Shown: positions 1-6,547, counted from the stretch's first letter. The stretch is 8,453 nt of DNA from Azonexus sp. (GCA_023150195.1 JAKLLI010000067.1:1-8453), one strand, 5' to 3'. Made by a program: numbers and translations. Notes: generated by a model not told the origin, from the letters alone.

Positions 1-1292
1 CCCGGCAACAGCGAGGTACCCCAGCGGAAGCCTGGCGAAAAGGCGATTTCGGCATCCTTGACCTTCATCAGCGCATCGACGATGACCTGGTCGAAGGTGC
101 CGTTGAAGTTGCCGCGGCGATACAGCGTGCCTTCGGTGACCGCCAGTTGCTCGCTGAGCTTCGATACATAAGGCGCCCGCGCCTTGTCGATCAGCGCCTG
201 CATGTCCTTGTCGGCGGGCAGCAGATTGGCGAACACCGGCAACAACTTGTAGCGATAGCCGGCGATCTTGCCGTTCTTCACGTCGAAATCGAGGACGCCC
301 AGGTACTTGCCGTTGGAACCGGCGTTGGTGACCAGCGTCTGACCGCCGGCATTCTTGACGACAACCGGCGCCGGCATGCCGTCGTGCGTGTGGCCACCCA
401 TGATCGCGTCGATGCCCTTGACCCGGCTGGCCATCTTCAGATCCACGTCCATACCGTTGTGCGACAGCACGATGACGACCTGCGCACCCTTGGCGCGTGC
501 TTCGTCGACGGTCTTCTGCATGTTTTCTTCCTGGATGCCGAAGCTCCAGTTCGGGGTCTGCCAGCGCGGGTTGGCAATCGGCGTGTAGGGGAAAGCCTGG
601 CCGATGATCGCCACCGGCACGCCATTCATGTTCTTCATGACATAGGGCTTGAAGACCGGGTCACCGAAGTCCGCAGTCTTCACGTTCTGGGCGACGATAT
701 CGACGACACCGGCAAAGTCCTTCTCTTCGATTTCCTTGACCCGCTCCTCGCCGTAGGTCGATTCCCAGTGCAGGGTCATGACGTTGACGCCGAGCGCCTT
801 ACAGGCGTCGACCATGTCCTGCGCATTCGACCACAATGCGGTACCGGAGCCTTGCCAGGTATCACCGCCGTCAAGCAGCAAGGCGCCGGGACGGGTTGCC
901 TTCATGCGCTTGACCAGGGTCGCCAGATGCGCAAAGCCGCCGACCTTGCCGTAGGTCTCGGCGGCTTTTTCAAAATTTAGATAAGTGTAGGCATGCGCCT
1001 CGATGGTGTTCGGCTTGAAACCGAAATGCTTGAGCAGATTGTCGCCGACCAGATGTGGCACCTTGCCGAACTGATCGCCAAAGCCGAGATTGACGCTGGG
1101 CTCGCGGAAATAGATCGGTAACAGCTGGGCGTGACAGTCGGTGATGTGCAACAGGCTGACATTACCGAACTTCGGCAGGTCATACAGTTTGGCTGCCCCT
1201 TTCTCGGCCAGTGCGAACTCGCTGTGCAGCGACATGCCACCGGCCGCAGCAACCGCCATGACCTGAAGAAACTCCCGACGATTCATGCTCAT
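1..1292 (-). CDS. soxB: SoxB, sulfate thiohydrolase of the Sox complex (3' end cut off by window)
   Basis: SoxB is the periplasmic dimanganese hydrolase that releases sulfate from the cysteine S-thiosulfonate on SoxY. The first 430 codons are visible; family members are about 560-570 residues, so the C-terminal quarter lies beyond the left edge. A twin-arginine signal (RREFLQV, residues 5-11, then a hydrophobic stretch) opens the protein. Metal-site motifs of the metallophosphatase/5'-nucleotidase fold are present: TDCH (D52, H54), DGGDTW (D144), HWE (H175), SHNG (H278) and GGHTHD (H301, H303). DGGDTW and YRRGNF (391-396) are the motifs used for standard soxB primers. The start at 1292 has GAGGG seven bases upstream; a second ATG lies two codons in. 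It is the last visible gene of the sox operon, preceded by a terminator-like hairpin that may lower its expression. HWEST replaces the more usual HWEFT. Identity is very secure. Confidence 0.97.
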   Translation of the reverse strand, partial: MSMNRREFLQVMAVAAAGGMSLHSEFALAEKGAAKLYDLPKFGNVSLLHITDCHAQLLPIYFREPSVNLGFGDQFGKVPHLVGDNLLKHFGFKPNTIEAHAYTYLNFEKAAETYGKVGGFAHLATLVKRMKATRPGALLLDGGDTWQGSGTALWSNAQDMVDACKALGVNVMTLHWESTYGEERVKEIEEKDFAGVVDIVAQNVKTADFGDPVFKPYVMKNMNGVPVAIIGQAFPYTPIANPRWQTPNWSFGIQEENMQKTVDEARAKGAQVVIVLSHNGMDVDLKMASRVKGIDAIMGGHTHDGMPAPVVVKNAGGQTLVTNAGSNGKYLGVLDFDVKNGKIAGYRYKLLPVFANLLPADKDMQALIDKARAPYVSKLSEQLAVTEGTLYRRGNFNGTFDQVIVDALMKVKDAEIAFSPGFRWGTSLLP

Positions 1293-1304
1293 TACTATTC
1301 CCTC

Positions 1305-1335
1305 AAAAAAGCCCCGACCGGCTGACCCGGCCGGG
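1305..1335 (-). terminator. Intrinsic-terminator-like hairpin between soxX and soxB
   Basis: Read on the minus strand, CCCGGCCGG (1335-1327) pairs with CCGGTCGGG (1321-1313) across a 5-base loop, giving nine pairs including one G-U. The bases GC and then six T (1310-1305) follow. This is the classic Rho-independent layout. It lies inside the operon, just after the soxX stop, and its T-tract directly abuts the GAGGG ribosome-binding site of soxB. It could act as a partial terminator or attenuator that sets soxB below the upstream genes. No promoter for soxB is obvious after it. Confidence 0.75.
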
Positions 1336-1351
1336 AAAAGTCACGCAAGGT

Positions 1352-1957
1352 TCATTTTTTGTTGACCGGAGATGCCGGATCGAACAGGAAAGCCATCAGA
1401 TGCTTCATCTGCTGCTCGGTCAGGATTTCCGCGTCACCGTTCCGGGGCATGTTGCTGCAGGCATTGAAAGCCTTGGCGTTGTAGATCTTGCCCCAAGTGT
1501 ATTTGACGACGTCCTCGGCATTACCGCGGGTCTTGCCGTACTCAAGGAGGCTCGGACCGATGGTGCCGTAGGAAATTTCGTGATGGCTCAACTGATGGCA
1601 GTTGTAACAACCGCCCCCGTTGTTGTGCGGCGTCTTGTCGGTCCAGGTCAGGCCACGCCCGTCCAGCGCAATTTTCTCGCCCTGTTTCCAGTCACCGAAG
1701 TACTTGCCGTCAGCCGGATAACGGATGGTCTTCAGCTGTTCGGCCTCGATGCGTGCCATCTCTGCCTTCGACGGCTGTTTTTCCTGCGAACAGGCTTTCT
1801 GGAAGTCCAGTTGATACATCCGGTGCTTGGCGGCGATGCCCGTCGTCTTGAACGACGCATCCATCATCGCCTTGAAGTCGGCATAGCTGTCTTCACCAGC
1901 GGCCCAGGCTGCGGGAATGGCCAGCACAAGCGCGGCAATCGTAGTGATCTTCTTCAT
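1352..1957 (-). CDS. soxX: SoxX, monoheme cytochrome c subunit of SoxXA
   Basis: SoxX is the small subunit of the periplasmic SoxXA cytochrome that joins thiosulfate to SoxY and takes up the electrons. The protein has 201 residues. A signal peptide covers about residues 1-19 (ending AAWA), the heme site is CYNCH (C117, C120, H121), and the likely axial Met is in NMPR (M170). Two extra cysteines, C56 and C167, could form a disulfide. The roughly 85 residues before the conserved heme domain make this the longer SoxX type. I chose the ATG at 1957 over the one at 1963 because GAGGAG ends directly at the first ATG but is six bases from the second. The soxA stop codon overlaps this ribosome-binding site, so translation is probably coupled to soxA. 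Confidence 0.93.
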   Translation of the reverse strand: MKKITTIAALVLAIPAAWAAGEDSYADFKAMMDASFKTTGIAAKHRMYQLDFQKACSQEKQPSKAEMARIEAEQLKTIRYPADGKYFGDWKQGEKIALDGRGLTWTDKTPHNNGGGCYNCHQLSHHEISYGTIGPSLLEYGKTRGNAEDVVKYTWGKIYNAKAFNACSNMPRNGDAEILTEQQMKHLMAFLFDPASPVNKK

Positions 1958-1963
1958 CGTCAT

Positions 1964-1969
1964 CTCCTC
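1964..1969 (-). promoter_or_regulatory. soxX ribosome-binding site that decides the start
   Basis: GAGGAG on the minus strand touches the ATG at 1963 with no spacer but stands six bases before the ATG at 1957. The normal spacing favours 1957. The soxA stop TGA shares bases with it, which fits translational coupling. Confidence 0.7.
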
Positions 1970-2783
1970 AGCGCTTGATACCCGGGGTTACCATCTTGCC
2001 GCCATTGGCCTTGGTCGCCAGATAAACGGAAAGGGCAATGGTCACGTCGGAGCCGTAGATCGGCTCAGCCGTGCGCTGCTGACGGAAACAGTCGTTCAGA
2101 CGATGCTGCATGGTCCAGAACTGGCCATTGGAGACCCGATAGGCCGGCCAGCTACCCCAACCTGCGATGGCGCCTTCATGCGTCCGCAAGTCAGGCAGTT
2201 CCTGCATGCGGATACGCTTGCCCTGATCGCCATGGCAAGTCGCGCAGGAGAAATCCATCGGCCCGGCACGATAGTAAAAAGTCTGCTTGCCGAGCTCGTA
2301 CATCTTCTTCATGGCGGGATGACGCGTATCGACCTTGACCTTGACGCCGTTCGATTCGGTCACCACGTAGGCGACGAGGGCCGCCATGTTTTCGCGCTCG
2401 CCCTTGAGCCAGCGCTCGTTGATGACCTTGTTCGGATCGATGCCTTGCAGGGTCTCCATGCAGGTCATCAGGCGGGTTTCCAGATCCTGTACCTTGCCCG
2501 TGTCCTTGAAGAAGCGCGGCAACTGTGCCGAAGCGCCCTTCACGACGCCAGGCCCGAGGCCCAGATCGCATTGTTCAAGGCTTGCCTTCTTCGGTCCACG
2601 CGGCGTTTTCCACAATTCTTCGCCCTGTGCGGCAACCAGTTCTGACGGATTACCATCGGCCAGCAACTCGCGATACTCGTTGATCGCATCCATCATCTTG
2701 TCGCCTGCAGCCAGCGCAGCGACGGGGGCAACAGCCAGCGCAGTCAGCATGACTGCAGCTTTCAACCTCCGAGGGATCGGCAT
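1968..2783 (-). CDS. soxA: SoxA, cytochrome c subunit of SoxXA (one-heme type)
   Basis: SoxA is the catalytic subunit of SoxXA (L-cysteine S-thiosulfotransferase), acting in the periplasm with SoxX on SoxYZ. The product has 271 residues with a signal peptide to about residue 26 (VAALAA). Only one heme motif is present, CATCH (C180, C183, H184). C232 in the NDCFRQQR segment matches the heme-ligating cysteine that carries the persulfide and takes part in catalysis. The N-terminal domain has two lone cysteines (C72, C108) where two-heme SoxA proteins have a second heme; in one-heme members these form a disulfide. The start at 2783 has GGAGGAG five bases upstream. A longer reading from 2843 is open but lacks this site and would bury the signal peptide. 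The gene follows soxZ after a 120-base gap and is tightly linked to soxX. Confidence 0.95.
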   Translation of the reverse strand: MPIPRRLKAAVMLTALAVAPVAALAAGDKMMDAINEYRELLADGNPSELVAAQGEELWKTPRGPKKASLEQCDLGLGPGVVKGASAQLPRFFKDTGKVQDLETRLMTCMETLQGIDPNKVINERWLKGERENMAALVAYVVTESNGVKVKVDTRHPAMKKMYELGKQTFYYRAGPMDFSCATCHGDQGKRIRMQELPDLRTHEGAIAGWGSWPAYRVSNGQFWTMQHRLNDCFRQQRTAEPIYGSDVTIALSVYLATKANGGKMVTPGIKR

Positions 2784-2861
2784 AACAACTCCTCCATTTA
2801 TATTCAAATGCAGTTCGCCAGCTGCCTGATCTGATGTCGGCATGCGGGCAGGTATCGGGCC

Positions 2862-2885
2862 GGCCGGGGTTCGACTCCCCCGGCC
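2862..2885. repeat. Perfect GC hairpin in the soxZ-soxA gap
   Basis: GGCCGGGG (2862-2869) and CCCCGGCC (2878-2885) are exact reverse complements around an 8-base loop. No T-run follows on either strand, so it is not a standard intrinsic terminator. In the leftward sox mRNA it lies between the soxZ stop and the soxA leader. It could block 3'-5' decay and so raise the level of the upstream soxYZ message. The rest of the 2784-2903 gap holds the soxA ribosome-binding site and nothing else that I recognise. Confidence 0.7.
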
Positions 2886-2903
2886 TCCCGGTACATCATC
2901 GAC

Positions 2904-3218
2904 TTAGCCGATCGCGGCTTCGTCGGTGCGGGTTTCGCCCTTGTTGTCCTTCCAGGTCAGGGTAACCTTGTCGCCTGCGGCGCCACCCTTGAACTTGAAA
3001 GCCAGGTAGGGGTTCTTGGACACGGCCGTGCCGAATTCGCCGCTCAGAACAACTTTGCCGTTGTGCATCGCGCTCAGTTCGGTGATGAACCAGGCGGGGA
3101 TGATGGCGCCGTTGGCGTCCTTGCGCTGACCGGTTTCCATTTCGTGGCTGATCAGTGCCTTCACTTCGGTAACGCCGTCCTTGACGGAGGCGCGAATCTT
3201 CATGGGCTTAGCTGCCAT
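2904..3218 (-). CDS. soxZ: SoxZ, sulfur-compound chelating subunit
   Basis: SoxZ is the partner of SoxY in the SoxYZ carrier, which holds sulfur intermediates and shuttles between SoxXA, SoxB and SoxCD. The protein has 104 residues, the usual length, starts MAAKPMKIRAS and has no cysteine, as expected. It has no signal peptide; SoxZ is known to leave the cytoplasm as a passenger of the Tat-exported SoxY. Typical SoxZ features include the HEMETGQRKD segment near residues 25-34 and the AWFITEL segment near 42-48. AAGGAG stands about eight bases before the ATG at 3218. The gene lies 37 bases after soxY. Identity is secure from sequence style plus the soxY neighbour. Confidence 0.95.
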   Translation of the reverse strand: MAAKPMKIRASVKDGVTEVKALISHEMETGQRKDANGAIIPAWFITELSAMHNGKVVLSGEFGTAVSKNPYLAFKFKGGAAGDKVTLTWKDNKGETRTDEAAIG

Positions 3219-3255
3219 AGTAAATCTCCTTGAATTCGTGTGATCTGGTTAGGGC

Positions 3256-3723
3256 TTAGCCGCCGCAGCCGCCGAGGGTGACCTTAATTTCCTTGGTCGC
3301 CATGTAGAACTTGCCGTCGGCCTTGACCAGCGCATAAACGTTGGAGGTCTGGCCCATCTTGACGCGAGTCTGCACGTTGGCTTCGGTACCGGCCGGCAGC
3401 GTGAAGCTGGCAGCCAGGGCGTTCGGGTTCTTGTCGATCAGGATGGCAACCATGGTCGTCCCAGCCAGCGACGAGGTCACACCAACCGGGACAACTGCGC
3501 CGTTTTCGGCGATGTCCGGACCAGTAACCTGCACGTCCTTGCTGTCGACCGGCGTTGCCGCACCCAGGGCCTTCAGCGTATCGGCCATGCTCTTGGCTTC
3601 AAAAGCCGCTTTATTCCAATCCGCCAAGGCCATGCCCGGCGTGATCAAACCAGCAGCAGTCAGCGCCCCGAGAACGGTAGCACCAACACCCGTTTTTAAT
3701 ACATTACGACGTTGATTGTTCAT
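3256..3723 (-). CDS. soxY: SoxY, sulfur-carrier protein
   Basis: SoxY is the periplasmic swinging-arm carrier that bears thiosulfate-derived sulfur on a C-terminal cysteine during Sox catalysis. The product has 155 residues. The decisive feature is the C-terminal GGCGG tail with the single carrier residue C153. A twin-arginine signal (QRRNVLK, residues 4-10) and hydrophobic region run to about residue 34 (MALA), consistent with export together with SoxZ. The start at 3723 has AGGAG seven bases upstream; the frame is open to an ATG at 3759, but that one falls beyond the soxD stop and lacks a site. It sits between soxD (25-base gap) and soxZ. No missing or altered key residue was seen. Confidence 0.97.
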   Translation of the reverse strand: MNNQRRNVLKTGVGATVLGALTAAGLITPGMALADWNKAAFEAKSMADTLKALGAATPVDSKDVQVTGPDIAENGAVVPVGVTSSLAGTTMVAILIDKNPNALAASFTLPAGTEANVQTRVKMGQTSNVYALVKADGKFYMATKEIKVTLGGCGG

Positions 3724-3748
3724 GACTTCTCCTCTGAAAAATGGGGAA

Positions 3749-4801
3749 TTACTTAGCACCGGACAGAATCCACTTCACCAGCGTCTTGATGTCTTCATCC
3801 TTGACATGACCGTTCGGCGGCATCGGAACCGAACCCCAGACACCTTGACCACCCGCCTTGACCTTGGCGAAAAGACGATCTGGCGCATCGGCCTGGTCCT
3901 TATAGCGGGCCTGAATTTCGTTATAGCCAGGACCGACCACCTTGTTGCTCAAACCATGGCAGGCCATGCAGGCGTTGGCGTTGGCCAGTGCCAGCTCGGG
4001 CGACTGGGCCGGCGCCTTGGCAGCGGCAGCTTCGCCTTCGATGGTGCGAACGCCTCGAACGGGGCCGAAACTGCGGTTCTGGTCTTCGAGATTGCCGTGT
4101 GCCGTACGTGCATAGTCAGGCAGGACGGAGCCGATGCGGACTTCCTTCTTGCAATCCTTCATGCAAGCCACATTCTTGACGTCCGGCTTGCCGCCGTTGC
4201 CAATCCCGCCCTTGGCGGCAGACGGACCGGGCCACATGCCGTGGTTGGTCGTCATGCCATTGCGGTTCGGCATCTTCTGCTGAACTTCGGCGATGTTCTT
4301 GTCGGACAGCACGAAGTCACCCGGCACGATTTCGGCCAAATTCAGGAAGTAAGCCAGAATGGCATAGACCTCGTCTGGCTTCAGCGACTTGGGTGCAGTC
4401 CACGGCATGGCACGGTAAATATAGTCATAGACCGTGGAGATCGTGGCGACCTTGGTGAAGGTCGTGCGCTGCGGAATGTCACCCGTGACAAAACCGCCAA
4501 CCCGGCCCTTCTTGATGTCGTCCTGGGTCGTCCCGCCGATCAGCGGCGTGAACACCTCGTTCGACTCGCCGAAGGAACCATGGCAGGAAGCACACTTTTC
4601 CTCGAACAGGTCATTACCCTTCTGGACATCACCGGAACCCTTGGGCAAGCCCTTGAAATCGGGACGGACATCGATATCCCAAGCGGCAACTTCGGCCTGG
4701 GTGGCCTGACGACCCAGCCCCTTGTAGTTATCAAAGGCAAATGCCCCCGAGCTAACCGCGAGCGCCGCCAGGGCAAGAATGGATTTAGAGAACCTGGACA
4801 T
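3749..4801 (-). CDS. soxD: SoxD, diheme cytochrome c subunit of sulfane dehydrogenase SoxCD
   Basis: SoxD takes electrons from the molybdenum subunit SoxC as SoxCD oxidises SoxY-bound sulfane sulfur, and passes them to the respiratory chain. The protein has 350 residues with a signal peptide to about residue 22 (GAFA). It has two cytochrome c domains: CASCH (C70, C73, H74) with likely ligand M132 (RAMPW), and CMACH (C278, C281, H282) with likely ligand M327 (VPMPPN). Between them lies a CMKDC segment (C213, C217) with no following histidine, so it is not a heme site; it may form a disulfide. The ATG at 4801 has GGGGAGG about seven bases upstream. The gene overlaps the end of soxC by 17 bases in another frame, which suggests translational coupling. 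Confidence 0.94.
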   Translation of the reverse strand: MSRFSKSILALAALAVSSGAFAFDNYKGLGRQATQAEVAAWDIDVRPDFKGLPKGSGDVQKGNDLFEEKCASCHGSFGESNEVFTPLIGGTTQDDIKKGRVGGFVTGDIPQRTTFTKVATISTVYDYIYRAMPWTAPKSLKPDEVYAILAYFLNLAEIVPGDFVLSDKNIAEVQQKMPNRNGMTTNHGMWPGPSAAKGGIGNGGKPDVKNVACMKDCKKEVRIGSVLPDYARTAHGNLEDQNRSFGPVRGVRTIEGEAAAAKAPAQSPELALANANACMACHGLSNKVVGPGYNEIQARYKDQADAPDRLFAKVKAGGQGVWGSVPMPPNGHVKDEDIKTLVKWILSGAK

Positions 4802-6131
4802 TGCTGACCTCCCCGCTTTCGACGATTTTCCAGGACTGGATAGCATTGTTGTGATAGATCGACTTGGTGCCGCGGACAGCGCGTAACTGGCCGTAACTGG
4901 GCTGCACATAGCCGGTTTCGTCCATCGCACGCGACTGGAGAATGGCCGGCTTTCCGTCCCAAACCCAATCCACGTTGAATCGCGTCAGCGCCTTATTTTG
5001 CACCGGCCCTTCAATACGCGCGGTCTTCCAGTTGATGCCGCCATCGAACGAGACATCAACGCGTGTCACCTTGCCGCGACCGGACCAGGCCAGACCGGAA
5101 ACGTTGTAGAAACCTTGCTCAAGGAGGCGTTGACCGCCGGAGGGCGTTGTGATGACCGACTTACACTCCTGAACCGAGGTGTATTGACGGTGCAGACCGT
5201 CCGGCATCAGATCGATGTAGTGAACTGCCTCGTCCTTAGTGGCATAAGGCTTGTCACCCACTTCGATGCGGCGCAGCCACTTCACCCAGGAAACCCCCTG
5301 CACACCCGGCACAACCAGGCGCAAGGGATAACCATTTTCCGGCCGCAGCATTTCGCCATTCATGCCGTAGGCGACAAGGACTTCGCCGTTCTCGACCATT
5401 TCCATCGGAATAGTCCGGGTCATGGATGAACCGTCCGCGCCTTCGGCCAGCACATAACGCGCCTTCTTGTAATCGACGCCGCAGTCTTCCAGCAACAACT
5501 TCAGCGGCACGCCGGTGAACTCGGAACAGGACAGCATGCCGTGCGTGTACTGCACCGTCGGCACCGCCACATTGCCCCACTCCAGGCCGGTATTGGCCCC
5601 ACACTCAATGAAATGGATACGCGATACCGAAGGCAGGCGCATCAGCTGATCCATGGTGTACACCTTCGGCTTCTTCAGGAATGCCGGGTCCGATCCATTG
5701 ATCATCAAACGATGACGCGCCGGATCCACATCGTGCCAGCCCTGATGATGGCGCTCGAAATGCAGGCCGGACGGGGTAATGATCCCGAACAGCCCCTGCA
5801 ACGGCGCAAAGGACACCGAAGCCCCGCCAACCCGGGTCAAACCCGGCGACTCGCGGCGCAGCAACTGGCTTTCGTATTTCGACGGCTGCCCATACGGATT
5901 GGTCGCCACCGGCAAACCCAGAGTGGTCGACCAGGGCGGCAAATTCAGGATTTCCGGATCGCCCTCAACGGCACGTGCCGCCACCGGCGCCATCATGGCG
6001 GCACTGGCAGCCAGGAAGCTCTTGCGCATGAAATCGCGCCGACCGGCTCCAACCGCCTTGACCTGCTCTTCCGTCAGGAAATTTTCCGGGGCACGCTGCA
6101 GGCGCCCCGGCTTGTTCGATAAATCACCCAT
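4785..6131 (-). CDS. soxC: SoxC, molybdenum subunit of sulfane dehydrogenase
   Basis: SoxC belongs to the sulfite-oxidase molybdopterin family and with SoxD removes six electrons from the sulfane sulfur on SoxY, allowing full oxidation of thiosulfate to sulfate without sulfur globules. The product has 448 residues. A twin-arginine motif (RRDFMRK, residues 31-37) sits after a long leader and before a hydrophobic stretch ending near AARA (51-54), as expected for a cofactor-loaded exported enzyme. C177 in HFIECGANTG is the expected Mo ligand, and the C-terminal half (from about residue 325) is the dimerisation domain with VDVSFDGG. I chose 6131 because it follows a GGAGGGGAG site; the frame is open to 6173, inside arsR. 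It lies 29 bases after arsR and is the first enzyme gene of the operon. Confidence 0.96.
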   Translation of the reverse strand: MGDLSNKPGRLQRAPENFLTEEQVKAVGAGRRDFMRKSFLAASAAMMAPVAARAVEGDPEILNLPPWSTTLGLPVATNPYGQPSKYESQLLRRESPGLTRVGGASVSFAPLQGLFGIITPSGLHFERHHQGWHDVDPARHRLMINGSDPAFLKKPKVYTMDQLMRLPSVSRIHFIECGANTGLEWGNVAVPTVQYTHGMLSCSEFTGVPLKLLLEDCGVDYKKARYVLAEGADGSSMTRTIPMEMVENGEVLVAYGMNGEMLRPENGYPLRLVVPGVQGVSWVKWLRRIEVGDKPYATKDEAVHYIDLMPDGLHRQYTSVQECKSVITTPSGGQRLLEQGFYNVSGLAWSGRGKVTRVDVSFDGGINWKTARIEGPVQNKALTRFNVDWVWDGKPAILQSRAMDETGYVQPSYGQLRAVRGTKSIYHNNAIQSWKIVESGEVSNVQVL

Positions 6132-6160
6132 AGAGACTTCTCCCCTCCACTCGTTTGACT

Positions 6161-6496
6161 TCACGTATTGCAAGACACCGACGCCACCCCCAGCGCCTCG
6201 CCAAGATCACGGCTCGCCACCGTGACACTGACGGTTCTGCAGATGTCGACAAAATTGGGATCAACAACCTTGTAATAGACGGAGTTCCCTTCACGTCGCC
6301 GCCCCACTACGCCCGCCCGGAACAGGATGTTCAAGTGACGGGAAATATTGGCTTGCGTCAGACCCACGCGCTCAACGACATCGTTCACCGCACGCTCTTC
6401 TGCGCACAGACAGGAAAGAATGCGCAGCCGCGTCGGATCAGCCAACAAACTGAAATAGCGCGCAACCTGCTCGAATACGTGAGATGTCTCGTCCAT
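6161..6496 (-). CDS. ArsR/SmtB-family repressor, probable sulfur-responsive regulator of the sox locus
   Basis: A 111-residue winged-helix protein. LADPTRLRIL (18-27) is the family signature before the helix-turn-helix, the recognition helix is near TQANISRHLNIL (47-58), and a basic wing follows (GRRREGNSVYYKV, 65-77). The ELxVCDL metal box of ArsR is missing. Four cysteines are present, C29, C31, C86 and C109; C29/C31 fall near the first and C86 near the second sensor cysteine of the sulfide- or persulfide-responsive members (SoxR, SqrR, BigR), though the first is not exactly aligned. This suggests, but does not prove, thiol-based sensing. It heads the sox operon and faces the flavocytochrome genes, so it probably controls both. 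Its start at 6496 has only a weak ribosome-binding site (AAGAAC). Confidence 0.88.
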   Translation of the reverse strand: MDETSHVFEQVARYFSLLADPTRLRILSCLCAEERAVNDVVERVGLTQANISRHLNILFRAGVVGRRREGNSVYYKVVDPNFVDICRTVSVTVASRDLGEALGVASVSCNT

Positions 6497-6503
6497 ATCG
6501 TTC

Positions 6504-6517
6504 TTGATCTATATCAA
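6504..6517. promoter_or_regulatory. Perfect Fnr/Anr-type binding site
   Basis: TTGATCTATATCAA matches the Fnr/Anr/Dnr consensus TTGAT-N4-ATCAA at all ten defined positions. Its centre (6510.5) is 41.5 bases upstream of 6552, the start predicted from the TATATA element at 6540-6545, which is the standard activating position of Fnr for the rightward cytochrome-fccB genes. It also overlaps the expected start of the leftward arsR-sox transcript and would tend to repress that one. The regulator itself is not in the window. Confidence 0.75.
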
Positions 6518-6525
6518 CATCACTG

Positions 6526-6543
6526 TATAACTGAGTATTTATA
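6526..6543. promoter_or_regulatory. TATAA-N8-TTATA dyad, candidate ArsR-family operator
   Basis: Five-base arms TATAA (6526-6530) and TTATA (6539-6543) are exact reverse complements around eight bases. It covers the candidate -10 elements of both divergent promoters, so a bound dimer could shut off both. A+T-rich dyads with an eight-base spacer are, from memory, typical of sulfide-responsive ArsR members. The arms are short and the region is A+T-rich, so chance is possible. Confidence 0.4.
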
Positions 6544-6545
6544 TA
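6540..6545 (+). promoter_or_regulatory. Candidate -10 element of the rightward cytochrome-fccB promoter
   Basis: TATATA here is placed where an Fnr-dependent promoter would have its -10 element relative to the site at 6504-6517, with a predicted start near 6552 and a leader of about 132 bases. No good -35 element is present, as is usual when Fnr overlaps that position. It overlaps the -35 element of the opposing promoter. A weaker alternative is TAAAAT at 6632-6637. Confidence 0.45.
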
Positions 6546-6547
6546 GT

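Noticed and set aside
147..980. Open frame of 277 codons on the plus strand in the soxB region
   Set aside because: It is the antisense shadow of soxB; all soxB metal motifs are on the minus strand.
1400..2645. Two plus-strand frames (1400-1978 and 1917-2645) opposite soxX and soxA
   Set aside because: They are antisense to genes with heme motifs and signal peptides, and have no supporting features of their own.
2784..2843. Longer soxA start at 2843
   Set aside because: It adds 20 residues before a good signal peptide and has no ribosome-binding site, while GGAGGAG is well placed for 2783.
2862..2890. GGGGTTCGACTCCCC resembles the T-arm of a tRNA
   Set aside because: No matching acceptor, D-arm or anticodon arm can be built from the upstream sequence, and no CCA follows. 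The perfect pairing is better described as a simple hairpin.
3716..4807. Long open frame of 363 codons on the plus strand opposite soxD
   Set aside because: It is antisense to a clear SoxD with two heme motifs and signal peptide. Its translation shows no family features, and long antisense frames are expected in G+C-rich genes.
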